In this document: piece after piece, positions 8,705 through 17,304 of the stretch
How positions within the stretch are numbered: position 1 is the first letter of the stretch
How the letters are laid out: the number at the start of each line of letters is the position of its first letter
Assembly: GCF_010723735.1 (NCBI RefSeq)
Contig: NZ_BLLB01000002.1
Coordinates: 2,170,001 to 2,234,000 of the forward strand
Origin: Mycolicibacterium hippocampi
Lineage (GTDB): Bacteria; Actinomycetota; Actinomycetes; Mycobacteriales; Mycobacteriaceae
Length of the DNA: 64,000 nucleotides
Direction: 5' to 3'
Notes under the pieces: generated by a model
What the model was told of the DNA's origin: nothing
Databases searched by the model: none
What the model saw: only the letters and a program-made list of their open reading frames with translations
Position numbers and translations under genes: made by a program

Positions 8705-8732
8705 GGTTTGGTATGTACCAAGGATGGGGTAC
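8705..8732 (+). promoter_or_regulatory. Consensus SigF promoter
   Basis: GGTTT at 8705-8709, a 17-bp spacer, and GGGTAC at 8727-8732 match the mycobacterial SigF consensus (GGTTT-N15-17-GGGTA) essentially perfectly. It points rightward. The first plausible plus-strand gene is rsbW at 9055, so it is probably the autoregulatory promoter of rsbW-sigF with a leader of roughly 315 nt. That leader would be antisense to the whole small gene at 8781-8936. The match is direct; the assignment to rsbW is inferred. Confidence 0.75.
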
Positions 8733-8780
8733 TGCACCCACACCATGACGACTTTCGGATCGAGATGCAGTCCTTCGAGA

Positions 8781-8936
8781 TCACTGCATCATCGGCGCGA
8801 GAATCAGAAACGCGCCGGCATAAATCGCCACCGCGACGAGGACGAGCATCGCCAGTATCACTCCAGCAGTGACCAAAGTGCCGCGCAGTGGCTTGCGCTT
8901 GGGTTTGGCGCTGGGGGGCGGGATGTTTTGTTCCAT
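8781..8936 (-). CDS. 51-residue single-helix membrane peptide
   Basis: On the minus strand an ATG at 8936 opens a 51-codon frame. It has a proline/lysine-rich cytoplasmic start (MEQNIPPPSAKPKRK), one transmembrane helix (about residues 21-48, VILAMLVLVAVAIYAGAFLI) and a PMMQ tail, ending at 8781. The positive-inside pattern and the clean hydrophobic block argue that it is coding. No Shine-Dalgarno is seen, but a SigF-like promoter lies directly upstream, so the mRNA may be leaderless, which is common in mycobacteria. No known family was recognised. Confidence 0.65.
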   Translation of the reverse strand: MEQNIPPPSAKPKRKPLRGTLVTAGVILAMLVLVAVAIYAGAFLILAPMMQ

Positions 8937-8945
8937 GACGGTTGG

Positions 8946-8971
8946 TTACCCGACCGGGGTCTCGGCTTAAC
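8946..8971 (-). promoter_or_regulatory. SigF-like promoter for the 51-residue peptide
   Basis: Read on the minus strand: GTTA (8971-8968), a 16-bp spacer, and GGGTAA (8951-8946). This approximates the SigF consensus, with a perfect GGGTA -10 and a partial -35. Transcription would start about at 8939, within a few bases of the ATG at 8936, so the transcript would be leaderless or nearly so. Confidence 0.55.
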
Positions 8972-9054
8972 GTTGTCCACGACTGCCTTCCGCGCCCATG
9001 AATAGCCAGGGCAACGGCTGGGGTAGTCTCGCTTGCAAGTTTCCGGGAGGTCAG

Positions 9055-9489
9055 ATGGCCGATGTCGCGAGCCACAGCAATGGGCAGAGTCAGGGCGCCC
9101 AGTCGGTGGAGCTTCGGGTTGCCGCCACGCTGGAGAATCTCGCGGTGCTGCGCACCCTGGTCGCCGCCATCGGCACCTTCGAGGACCTCGACTTCGACGC
9201 GGTCGCTGACCTGCGGTTGGCCGTCGACGAGGCATGTACCCGGCTGATCAGGTCCGCCGTGCCCGACGCCACGCTGCTGGTGGTGGTCGAGCCGCAGCCC
9301 GAGGCTCTCGTCGTGCATGCCTCGACCACGTGTGACAGCACCGACATTCTCGCCCCGGGCAGCTTCAGCTGGCATGTGCTCAGCTCGCTGACCGACGAGG
9401 TGTCCACCTTCTCCAACGGCCAGTCGGCAGACCAGGGCCAGCAGTTCGGCATCTCGATGACAACGAGGCGAGCGAGTTCGCTGCGGTGA
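9055..9489 (+). CDS. rsbW: Anti-sigma factor (serine kinase fold) controlling SigF
   Basis: The 144-residue protein (ATG 9055, preceded by GGGAGG with 4-bp spacing) is a GHKL-ATPase anti-sigma factor of the RsbW/UsfX family. The N-box helix is visible in LRLAVDEACTRLI. The later G-boxes are reduced (the segment after ILAPGSFSW is short), as I recall for mycobacterial UsfX. By family knowledge it binds SigF and keeps it inactive until an anti-anti-sigma factor displaces it. Its stop overlaps the sigF start by 4 bp (GTGA), which implies translational coupling. An upstream in-frame ATG at 8998 has no ribosome site. Confidence 0.93.
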   Translation: MADVASHSNGQSQGAQSVELRVAATLENLAVLRTLVAAIGTFEDLDFDAVADLRLAVDEACTRLIRSAVPDATLLVVVEPQPEALVVHASTTCDSTDILAPGSFSWHVLSSLTDEVSTFSNGQSADQGQQFGISMTTRRASSLR

Positions 9490-10274
9490 CACGACCGTCG
9501 TCACAGGGTTCGTCGAAACGGTCGAACTCTGAATATGCGGACGTGGCCGACATGTTCCGCGAGCTCGCGGGGCTCGAAGAGGGGTCGGCCAAGTTCCAGC
9601 GCCAACGTGACCGCATCGTCGAGCGGTGCCTGCCGCTGGCCGACCACATCGCGCGCCGGTTCGACGGTCGTGGCGAGCCGCGCGACGACCTGGTGCAGGT
9701 CGCCCGGGTGGGCCTGGTGAACGCGGTCATCCGATTCGACGTCACCGCCGGGTCGGACTTCGTGTCGTTTGCGGTGCCCACCATCATGGGCGAGGTTCGC
9801 AGGCACTTTCGCGACAACAGTTGGTCGGTCAAGGTGCCTCGGCGGCTCAAGGAGCTGCATCTCCGGTTGGGCGGGGCCACCGCCGACCTGTCACAGCGGC
9901 TCGGCCGCGCCCCGACGGCCAGCGAGCTGGCCGCCGAGCTGGAGATGGACCGCGACGAGGTGATCGAGGGCCTGGTCGCCGGCAGCTCGTACAACACGCT
10001 GTCGATCGACAGCGGAGGTAGCGGCAGCGAAGAAGCGCCGGCGATTGCCGACACGCTCGGCGACGTCGACACCACTCTCGATCAGATCGAGAACCGGGAG
10101 GCGTTGCGGCCTCTGCTGGCGGCGTTGCCGGAGCGTGAGCGGACAGTCCTGGTGCTGCGCTTCTTCGAGTCCATGACGCAGACTCAGATCGCCGAGCGGG
10201 TCGGCATCTCGCAGATGCACGTTTCCCGCCTGCTGGCGAAGTCGCTAACTCGTCTCCGGGACCAGCTGGAGTAG
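9486..10274 (+). CDS. sigF: RNA polymerase sigma factor SigF
   Basis: A sigma-70 group 3 factor of 262 residues, close to M. tuberculosis SigF in length. Region 2 includes DDLVQVARVGLVNAVIRFD (2.1-2.2) and FAVPTIMGEVRRHFRD (2.3-2.4). Region 3 is PRRLKELHLRLG onward. Region 4 has the helix-turn-helix in MTQTQIAERVGISQMHVSRLL. The start is a GTG overlapping the rsbW stop. The SigF regulon in mycobacteria covers stationary phase, oxidative and heat stress, pigments and cell-envelope genes. The last 30 bp overlap the convergent STAS gene. Confidence 0.96.
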   Translation: MTRPSSQGSSKRSNSEYADVADMFRELAGLEEGSAKFQRQRDRIVERCLPLADHIARRFDGRGEPRDDLVQVARVGLVNAVIRFDVTAGSDFVSFAVPTIMGEVRRHFRDNSWSVKVPRRLKELHLRLGGATADLSQRLGRAPTASELAAELEMDRDEVIEGLVAGSSYNTLSIDSGGSGSEEAPAIADTLGDVDTTLDQIENREALRPLLAALPERERTVLVLRFFESMTQTQIAERVGISQMHVSRLLAKSLTRLRDQLE

Positions 10275-10676
10275 CCGGGGCGGGTCGTTGTGCACCGCGG
10301 TCAGCGCTGCAGCGACGTCGGTGCAGATCGGCAGAACCGAGTCCGGATCGCAGATCCGGAGCAGCCGGTCGACCGCGGGGCTGGGCACGAGCACCCAGTG
10401 GATGTCCTCGGCGACACACTGAACGTTCAGCGCGTGCAGGGCGGTGAAGCCCGCGGTGGCGAAGAAGGTGAGCCCGGACAGGTCGATGACCATACGGTCG
10501 GTGTCCGCGGCGTGGAGCATGGCGTACTCGACAAAACCGGCACAGTTGGCCGCGTCCAGTTCGCCGTGGGCGGCGACAACAGCCGTCCGGGGCTGTGGCC
10601 GGGAGATCTCAAACTGCGCGGTATGGCAGTCGAGGCGCTCAGCCGGGGTGGGATGGGTATCGGTGATTTGGGACAT
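10245..10676 (-). CDS. STAS-domain anti-anti-sigma-like protein
   Basis: A 143-residue protein with a STAS domain (about residues 20-125; VIDLSGLTFFATAGFTALHAL). In SpoIIAA/RsbV-type proteins the phospho-acceptor lies in D-S-S-G; here the motif reads A-T-A-G, putting Thr74 at the serine position and Ala73 in place of the aspartate. It may therefore be a redox- or partner-controlled antagonist, like the non-phosphorylatable mycobacterial Rsf proteins, or may respond to a Thr kinase. Its position beside rsbW-sigF implies a role in SigF release (inference). It overlaps the sigF 3' end on the opposite strand. Confidence 0.82.
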   Translation of the reverse strand: MSQITDTHPTPAERLDCHTAQFEISRPQPRTAVVAAHGELDAANCAGFVEYAMLHAADTDRMVIDLSGLTFFATAGFTALHALNVQCVAEDIHWVLVPSPAVDRLLRICDPDSVLPICTDVAAALTAVHNDPPRLLQLVPETS

Positions 10677-10934
10677 TTGTGTGACTCCATCAGTCGGAAT
10701 GCGTGGTGATTCGACTACGGTTCACGTCAAGGTGGGCCCTTGGTCTCAAAGCCTGCGCGAACGATGTCCGCGTTGACGTTGACGCTTCCAGAAAGGCTGT
10801 TTCAATCAACCCGTGCTTGAACCCTACGCCCTTGCGGTGATCTTGGACAATGGGATCGGCAGCTATTAACCGAACCTTCATAGTCTCGGATTGACGGCCG
10901 TGTCATTTCAGCCAACTGCAAGACGAAAGTAGCT

Positions 10935-11483
10935 GTGTCACAGGAGATGTCGGTTTCAGGTGTGCTGCTGGCCGCGGGTGCGGGCGTGCGGTACGGGCAG
11001 CCGAAGGTGCGTGCCGAGGGCGGGCGGTGGCTGCGGCTGGCGGTGTCTGCGCTGCACGACGGCGGCTGCGGGGACGTGGTGGTGGTGCTGGGCGCCGCGC
11101 TGGTCGACGTACCCGCGCCGGCGCGCGGCGTCGTCGCCGAACGATGGGCCGACGGGGTCAGCGCGTCCGTGCGCGCCGGTTTGCTCGCGCTGTCCGAGAC
11201 CACCGAATATGCGGTGCTGACCACCGTCGATACCCCCGACATCGGGGCGGCGGCGGTACGCCGGGTGGTGGCCGCGGCGCGTTCGTCGGACTCGGGGCTG
11301 GCCCGGGCGCGCTACGGCGATCGCCCCGGTCACCCGGTGGTGATCGCGCGCCGGCACTGGCCGCAGCTCCTCGACGGGCTGAGCGGCGACGAGGGCGCCG
11401 GGCCGTTCCTGCGGGCCCGTGACGATGTGGTGACGGTGGACTGCGCGGATCTGGGCTCGGGAGTCGACGTCGACGAGCGCTGA
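10935..11483 (+). CDS. MobA-like nucleotidyltransferase (molybdenum-cofactor type)
   Basis: A 182-residue NTP-transferase with LLAAGAGVRYGQPK at residues 10-23, the nucleotide-binding LxAGxGxRxGxPK loop of MobA/MocA-like enzymes. The metal-binding aspartate is in TTVDTPDI, and the later motif GHPVVIARRHWP is present. MocA/MobA proteins attach CMP or GMP to molybdopterin; no Mo-enzyme or other mo genes are adjacent, so the substrate is open. The start is a GTG at 10935. The gene converges on a GNAT-like gene with 4 bp between stops. Confidence 0.82.
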   Translation: MSQEMSVSGVLLAAGAGVRYGQPKVRAEGGRWLRLAVSALHDGGCGDVVVVLGAALVDVPAPARGVVAERWADGVSASVRAGLLALSETTEYAVLTTVDTPDIGAAAVRRVVAAARSSDSGLARARYGDRPGHPVVIARRHWPQLLDGLSGDEGAGPFLRARDDVVTVDCADLGSGVDVDER

Positions 11484-11487
11484 ACCG

Positions 11488-11808
11488 CTATTGGCCGAAG
11501 ACGGCCTGTGCGAACCGCCGCACCGCGTCCGCCCCGGTCTGCGCGGCGGTGTCGTGGCCCGGGCGGGCCCTGGTGTCGATCGCTCCAGTCGCCGGGTCCA
11601 GCGTCACCTCGGCGAGCAGCTCGCCGGTCGTCGGCTCACACACCGCCCATGAGCACAGTGTCTCCGAATCCCACTGTGCCGCTAGTATTTCCACGTAGTT
11701 GGGGGTGTGCTCGCCGAGGTCGGCGAGTGCGGGCCGGTCGTCGACGCGGTCGTCGGCACGCAGCGCACGCAGGTACCAGTTGCCGGCATTGATTTCGACG
11801 GGCTCCAC
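11488..11808 (-). CDS. Short GNAT-like protein, possibly truncated
   Basis: From the GTG at 11808 the product is about 106 residues. NWYLRALRADDRVDDRPAL resembles the first strand and helix of RimJ/RimL-type acetyltransferases. GELLAEVTLDPATGAI and AVRRFAQAVFG resemble later elements, but the C-terminal half of a GNAT domain is absent and the acetyl-CoA loop (Q/RxxGxG/A) is degraded to HDTAAQTGA. An acetyltransferase activity is therefore doubtful. The frame is open to 11913, but the upstream part overlaps a hairpin and looks non-coding. Confidence 0.5.
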   Translation of the reverse strand: MEPVEINAGNWYLRALRADDRVDDRPALADLGEHTPNYVEILAAQWDSETLCSWAVCEPTTGELLAEVTLDPATGAIDTRARPGHDTAAQTGADAVRRFAQAVFGQ

Positions 11809-11835
11809 TCGTTCAGCTTGCCACGACAAGGGACA

Positions 11836-11873
11836 GGCCCCGTTCCCGCCACCTTCGCGACGAAAACGGGGCC
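11836..11873 (-). promoter_or_regulatory. Hairpin in the leader of the GNAT-like gene
   Basis: Arms 11836-11844 and 11865-11873 (GGCCCCGTT and AACGGGGCC) are exact complements separated by 20 nt. On the minus strand the hairpin lies 28-65 nt upstream of the GTG at 11808. It could be an attenuator-like leader structure or the terminator of an upstream transcript. No riboswitch class was recognised. Confidence 0.4.
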
Positions 11874-12071
11874 GCTCCACCCCCTCAGCAAACCGGACTA
11901 CTGCCGTGGGCAAACCTTATAGGAAGACGGCAGTCCCCGAAAGAGCTAATCACGCCAGAGTTCAATGGCAACAACACGAGTGTTGGCAAGCTTCAGTATC
12001 TAGCCAAGCGAACATTCGATGAGTTTGCGGGTCGTCGCTGGTCATAACCGCGAGCGACGGAAAGGAACACG

Positions 12072-12425
12072 ATGGCGATCGACCATCTGCTGGCTGTGGT
12101 GGCCGTGTCGGACCTGCACGTCAGCCGGCAGTGGTACACCGCGCTGTTCGGCAGGCAACCCGACAACAACCCCATGGCGACGCTGGCCGAATGGCAGGTG
12201 ACGCCCCAGGGCTGGCTGCAGGTCTTCGTCGACCCGGACCGCGCCGGGTCGAGTCTGTTCAATCTGGCGGTCGACGACCTCGATGCGCACCTCGCCGCGG
12301 TGGCCGGCCGCGGGCTGGAGCCGGAGCCTGTCGTCGAGGCCGACAAGGGCGTGCGGTTGTCGACGTTGACCGATCCCGACGGCAACCTGATCCGGTTGAT
12401 CGGCGGCTTCCGGGTGCGCTACTGA
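12072..12425 (+). CDS. VOC-superfamily (glyoxalase-like) protein
   Basis: A 117-residue single VOC module. The N-terminal beta-alpha unit (HLLAVVAVSDLHVSRQWYTALFG) and the C-terminal unit (TLTDPDGNLIRLIGG) show the typical DPDGN turn. Metal ligands typical of glyoxalase I are only partly present, so it may be a binding or resistance-type VOC protein. A GGAAAGGAA site precedes the ATG. It lies 45 bp upstream of the epimerase gene and is probably co-transcribed with it. Confidence 0.8.
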   Translation: MAIDHLLAVVAVSDLHVSRQWYTALFGRQPDNNPMATLAEWQVTPQGWLQVFVDPDRAGSSLFNLAVDDLDAHLAAVAGRGLEPEPVVEADKGVRLSTLTDPDGNLIRLIGGFRVRY

Positions 12426-12470
12426 GCCTCGGTACGGTAGCGGGCGACAGCGACCGCACCGGAGGGGCAG

Positions 12471-13460
12471 ATGAAGGTACTTATCACCGGCGGCACCGGC
12501 TTCGTCGGCGCCTGGACCGCCAAGGCGGTCCAGGACAGCGGTCACGACGTGCGGTTCCTGGTGCGCAGCGTCGAACGGCTGGCCGCCAGCGCGGGCAGCA
12601 TCGGCGTCGACGTCGCCGACTCCGTCCTGGGTGACATCTCCGACGCCGAATCGGTCAACGCCGCGCTGGACGGCTGCGATGCGGTGATCCACTGTGCAGC
12701 AATGGTTTCCACCGATCCCAGCCGGGCCGAGGAGATGCTGCACACCAACCTCGAGGGCGCACGTTACGTGCTCGGGGGAGCGGCCGCCAAGGGCCTGGAC
12801 CCGATCATCCACGTCTCCAGCTTCACCGCGCTGTTCCGCCCGGACCTCGAGGTGCTGCATGCCGACCTGCCGGTGGTCGGCGGTAGCGACGGCTACGGCA
12901 AGTCCAAGGCCGTCGTCGAGGCCTACGCCCGCGGCCTGCAGGACGGCGGAGCGCCGGTCGACATCACCTATCCCGGCATGGTGCTGGGGCCGCCGGCCGG
13001 TGAGCAGTTCGGCGAGGCGGCCGAAGGCGTCGAGGCGGCGATCAAGATGCGTGGGGTTCCCGGCCGCAGCGCGGCCTGGATCGTCGTCGACGTCCGTGAC
13101 CTCGCGGCGCTGCACGTCGCGCTGCTGGAGCCGGGGAAGGGCCCGCGCCGCTACATGGCCGGCGGCCGGCGGATCCCGGTCGACGAGCTGGCGTCGCTGA
13201 TCGGCGCGGCCGCCGACCGCTCGCTGGCGGTGTTCCCGGTGCCCGACACCGCGTTGCGCGGCGTCGGCGCGCTGTTCGACACGATCGGGTCCTACCTGCC
13301 GTTCGAGACGCCGATCAATTCCGCGGCGATGCAGTACTACACCCAGATGCCGCCGTCAGACGACGGGCCCAGCGAGCGTGAACTCGGCGTCTCGCAGCGC
13401 GACCCGGCCGAGACGCTGGCCGACACCGTGGCCGGGCTGCGGCGCGTCGGCCGGATCTGA
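12471..13460 (+). CDS. Extended SDR / NAD-dependent epimerase-like protein
   Basis: A 329-residue extended SDR with TGGTGFVG (residues 6-13) for NAD(P) binding and the YGKSKAVVE active-site helix (YxxxK), plus a serine in HVSSFTAL. The substrate domain is not that of a known sugar epimerase; related mycobacterial proteins are annotated as epimerases or hydroxysteroid dehydrogenase-like. A GGAGGGGC site precedes the ATG. It converges on accA3. Confidence 0.82.
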   Translation: MKVLITGGTGFVGAWTAKAVQDSGHDVRFLVRSVERLAASAGSIGVDVADSVLGDISDAESVNAALDGCDAVIHCAAMVSTDPSRAEEMLHTNLEGARYVLGGAAAKGLDPIIHVSSFTALFRPDLEVLHADLPVVGGSDGYGKSKAVVEAYARGLQDGGAPVDITYPGMVLGPPAGEQFGEAAEGVEAAIKMRGVPGRSAAWIVVDVRDLAALHVALLEPGKGPRRYMAGGRRIPVDELASLIGAAADRSLAVFPVPDTALRGVGALFDTIGSYLPFETPINSAAMQYYTQMPPSDDGPSERELGVSQRDPAETLADTVAGLRRVGRI

Positions 13461-13543
13461 CACCGTCGCGACCGGCGAGCGCGACGTTTTGTACGCAACA
13501 CGCCGCGCGAGGGCGTGCAAACACGCGCGCTCGCGGGGCGAAG

Positions 13544-15373
<1,830 letters not shown>

Positions 15374-15481
15374 CTAAGAGCGTCTTTAAGAATGTATCTC
15401 GGGAAGTTTAAGGGGCCTAGCTGAGGCGTCGGCGAGCCGGTCCCTTACCCGCGAGTAACTCTGTGCGCAGGGCCCGCAGAG

Positions 15482-15517
15482 CACCGAAGTCGTCAACAAC
15501 AGTTGACGACTTCGGTG
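15482..15517 (-). terminator. Perfect 16-bp hairpin after the secreted-protein gene
   Basis: Arms 15482-15497 (CACCGAAGTCGTCAAC) and 15502-15517 are exact complements with a 4-nt loop. It begins 17 nt past the stop of the minus-strand gene at 15534. It separates that gene from accA3, which is transcribed in the same direction. Confidence 0.85.
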
Positions 15518-15533
15518 TGACAGACGGGAAGTG

Positions 15534-15893
15534 CTAGCGCAGACCGCCGCGGATGCCGTTGTACCAACCGCCGCGGAAGCCGTCGGCACGACTACTGCCT
15601 CGCGGTCCGACCGGCACGGCCTTCATCGATTCCTTGACCTCGCCGTGGGCGTGCACGTCGCCGATCTGGGTGCCGCGCACCTCGCCCCACGTCGCGTCGT
15701 TCCGCACCCCGTTGCGGGACGTGGAATCGGCCTGGCGGCTGCTCACCCCGGGGTTCGGTCCGATCTCGGTGACATCGGCGTTGGCGGTCGCGCTGCCCAC
15801 GCCGATGAAGACGGCCGAGGCCGCCGTGGCAATCGCGCCGACCCCACCCAACTTCTTCAGCATGCGATTGCGGTCCGCGGTGGTCTTGGCCAT
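15534..15893 (-). CDS. Small secreted protein of unknown function
   Basis: 119 residues with a Sec-type signal peptide: basic start (RNRMLKKL), hydrophobic core (GAIATAASAVFIGVG) and a probable cleavage after ATANA at residue 39. The mature part is about 80 residues, Gly/Arg/Ser-rich, ends in RGGWYNGIRGGLR, and has no cysteine. A GGAG site lies upstream of the ATG. A 16-bp hairpin follows the stop. No family was recognised. Confidence 0.72.
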   Translation of the reverse strand: MAKTTADRNRMLKKLGGVGAIATAASAVFIGVGSATANADVTEIGPNPGVSSRQADSTSRNGVRNDATWGEVRGTQIGDVHAHGEVKESMKAVPVGPRGSSRADGFRGGWYNGIRGGLR

Positions 15894-16043
15894 TTCTGGG
15901 AGTCTCCTGAATAGTCGCTGGCAGAATGCTGTCGATCACCTGGTTGCCAAGCACCGTAACAGCTCACCCGCGCAGCTGTCCGCGTTCCCATCGAAAACCC
16001 TTGTCAGGACGGGTTTTTGAAAAGCTAATGCAGGCGGCAGCCA

Positions 16044-17171
16044 CTATTGAGGCGTTTCGCCGTGCATGCGCTCGACGTCGGGGGCTCGGCGCGGCGCCTC
16101 CAGCGGCCCGTGGTGGTGCACCTGGTTGCCGCCGGCGCGTTTGGCGGTGTACATCGCGACGTCGGCCTCGACGGTGAGCCAGTGCAGTGAGTCGACGATG
16201 GTGCCACTGTTCAGGGAGGCGGCTTCGACGGCGGCGGTGCCGACGCTTCCGGTCAGGCCGTAGCCCGTCGTGGTGACGGCCGCGCGGGCCTGCTCGCCGA
16301 GACTCTCCGCGACCGGGGTGGCGATGATGTCGGCGGCCAGGAACTCTTCGCCGCCGACCCGGCCCACGATCGCCGATTCCGGCAGCGTCGTGCACAGCGC
16401 GCGGCCGACGGCGACCAGGGCGTCGTCACCGGTGCTGTGGCCGTAGGTGTCGTTGAGCGCTTTGAACCGGTCGAGGTCGATCATGGCGAAGGCCAGGTAG
16501 CTGCCAACGGGTTGGCCGTCGAGCACCCTCGCGACGACGGCGCGCTGGAACGAGCGCCGGTTGAACAGCCCGGTGAGCGGGTCGCGATCTGACTTGATCA
16601 AATCGATCCCGAGCGCGTGCACCATGACCTGGATGGCCAGCGGGACACCGGCATTGAGTTCGATGACGAGGAAGAACATCGTCAGCGCCAACACCAGCTC
16701 GCCCTGGGCGGCCAGCGCCGCCACATGCACCGCGGCGACGACGAGCGCGACCGCGAGGTTGGCGGCGACCAGCGGCGCCGAGTGGAAGAACGCGAAGTAT
16801 CCGCCCGAGACCGCGAGCGCGGCGCAGGCCATCAGACCGATTCGCGGGTCGGCGGCGGCCCAGCTCCCGAGTCCGATGCTCAGGCAGATGAACGACGCGA
16901 AACCGATGGACTGGATGCGGGTGGGCCACCGGGTGAGCCAGAGCACGCAGTAGCCGAGCCCGGCCACTCCCGCGATCACCGCCACGGGAATCAGTACCGC
17001 GAGATTCGCCGGGACCGGACTCCAGAACGCGTTGGCGGGGACGAGCGCTCCGGAGGCGGCGACCACCGCCATCAGGATCTGGGCCGACCGGCTGAAGCCA
17101 CGGGCGTGCATGTAGCTCGACAGCCAGTCGTACTGGTCCGGGTGCCCCCACCAGCGCCGAATCGCCCCCAT
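16044..17171 (-). CDS. Membrane diguanylate cyclase (GGDEF domain)
   Basis: About six transmembrane helices (residues 32-186) precede a GGDEF domain (about 192-355) with the active site GGEEF at 273-277 and the substrate helix motif DPLTGLFNRRSF. GGEEF is a functional variant, so c-di-GMP synthesis is plausible. The inhibitory RxxD site five residues before GGEEF is absent (the segment reads AIVGRV), so product inhibition is not expected. The ATG at 17171 is preferred over a TTG one codon earlier. The gene is divergent from the transporter at 17305. Confidence 0.9.
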   Translation of the reverse strand: MGAIRRWWGHPDQYDWLSSYMHARGFSRSAQILMAVVAASGALVPANAFWSPVPANLAVLIPVAVIAGVAGLGYCVLWLTRWPTRIQSIGFASFICLSIGLGSWAAADPRIGLMACAALAVSGGYFAFFHSAPLVAANLAVALVVAAVHVAALAAQGELVLALTMFFLVIELNAGVPLAIQVMVHALGIDLIKSDRDPLTGLFNRRSFQRAVVARVLDGQPVGSYLAFAMIDLDRFKALNDTYGHSTGDDALVAVGRALCTTLPESAIVGRVGGEEFLAADIIATPVAESLGEQARAAVTTTGYGLTGSVGTAAVEAASLNSGTIVDSLHWLTVEADVAMYTAKRAGGNQVHHHGPLEAPRRAPDVERMHGETPQ

Positions 17172-17304
17172 CAAGCCCCCGCTTCGTCCCCTCGGCCGCG
17201 CTGCCGAGTGTGGCAGAGCCTACCCGCAGGGGGTTGGCTGGCGGGATACGGTGATGCACCGAGCGGTGCTGGCTTCTGCCCGCTGACGGCCTGGAAATAG
17301 GGGG

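Noticed and set aside
8649..9005. Plus-strand 118-codon frame near the SigF promoter
   Set aside because: The sequence has no recognisable features and is antisense to the better-supported 51-residue membrane peptide.
9021..9026. GGGTAG just before rsbW as a second SigF -10
   Set aside because: No GTTT-like -35 at the right distance.
12042..13115. 357-codon frame on the minus strand over the VOC and epimerase genes
   Set aside because: No motif or ribosome site; the real genes on the other strand have clear families.
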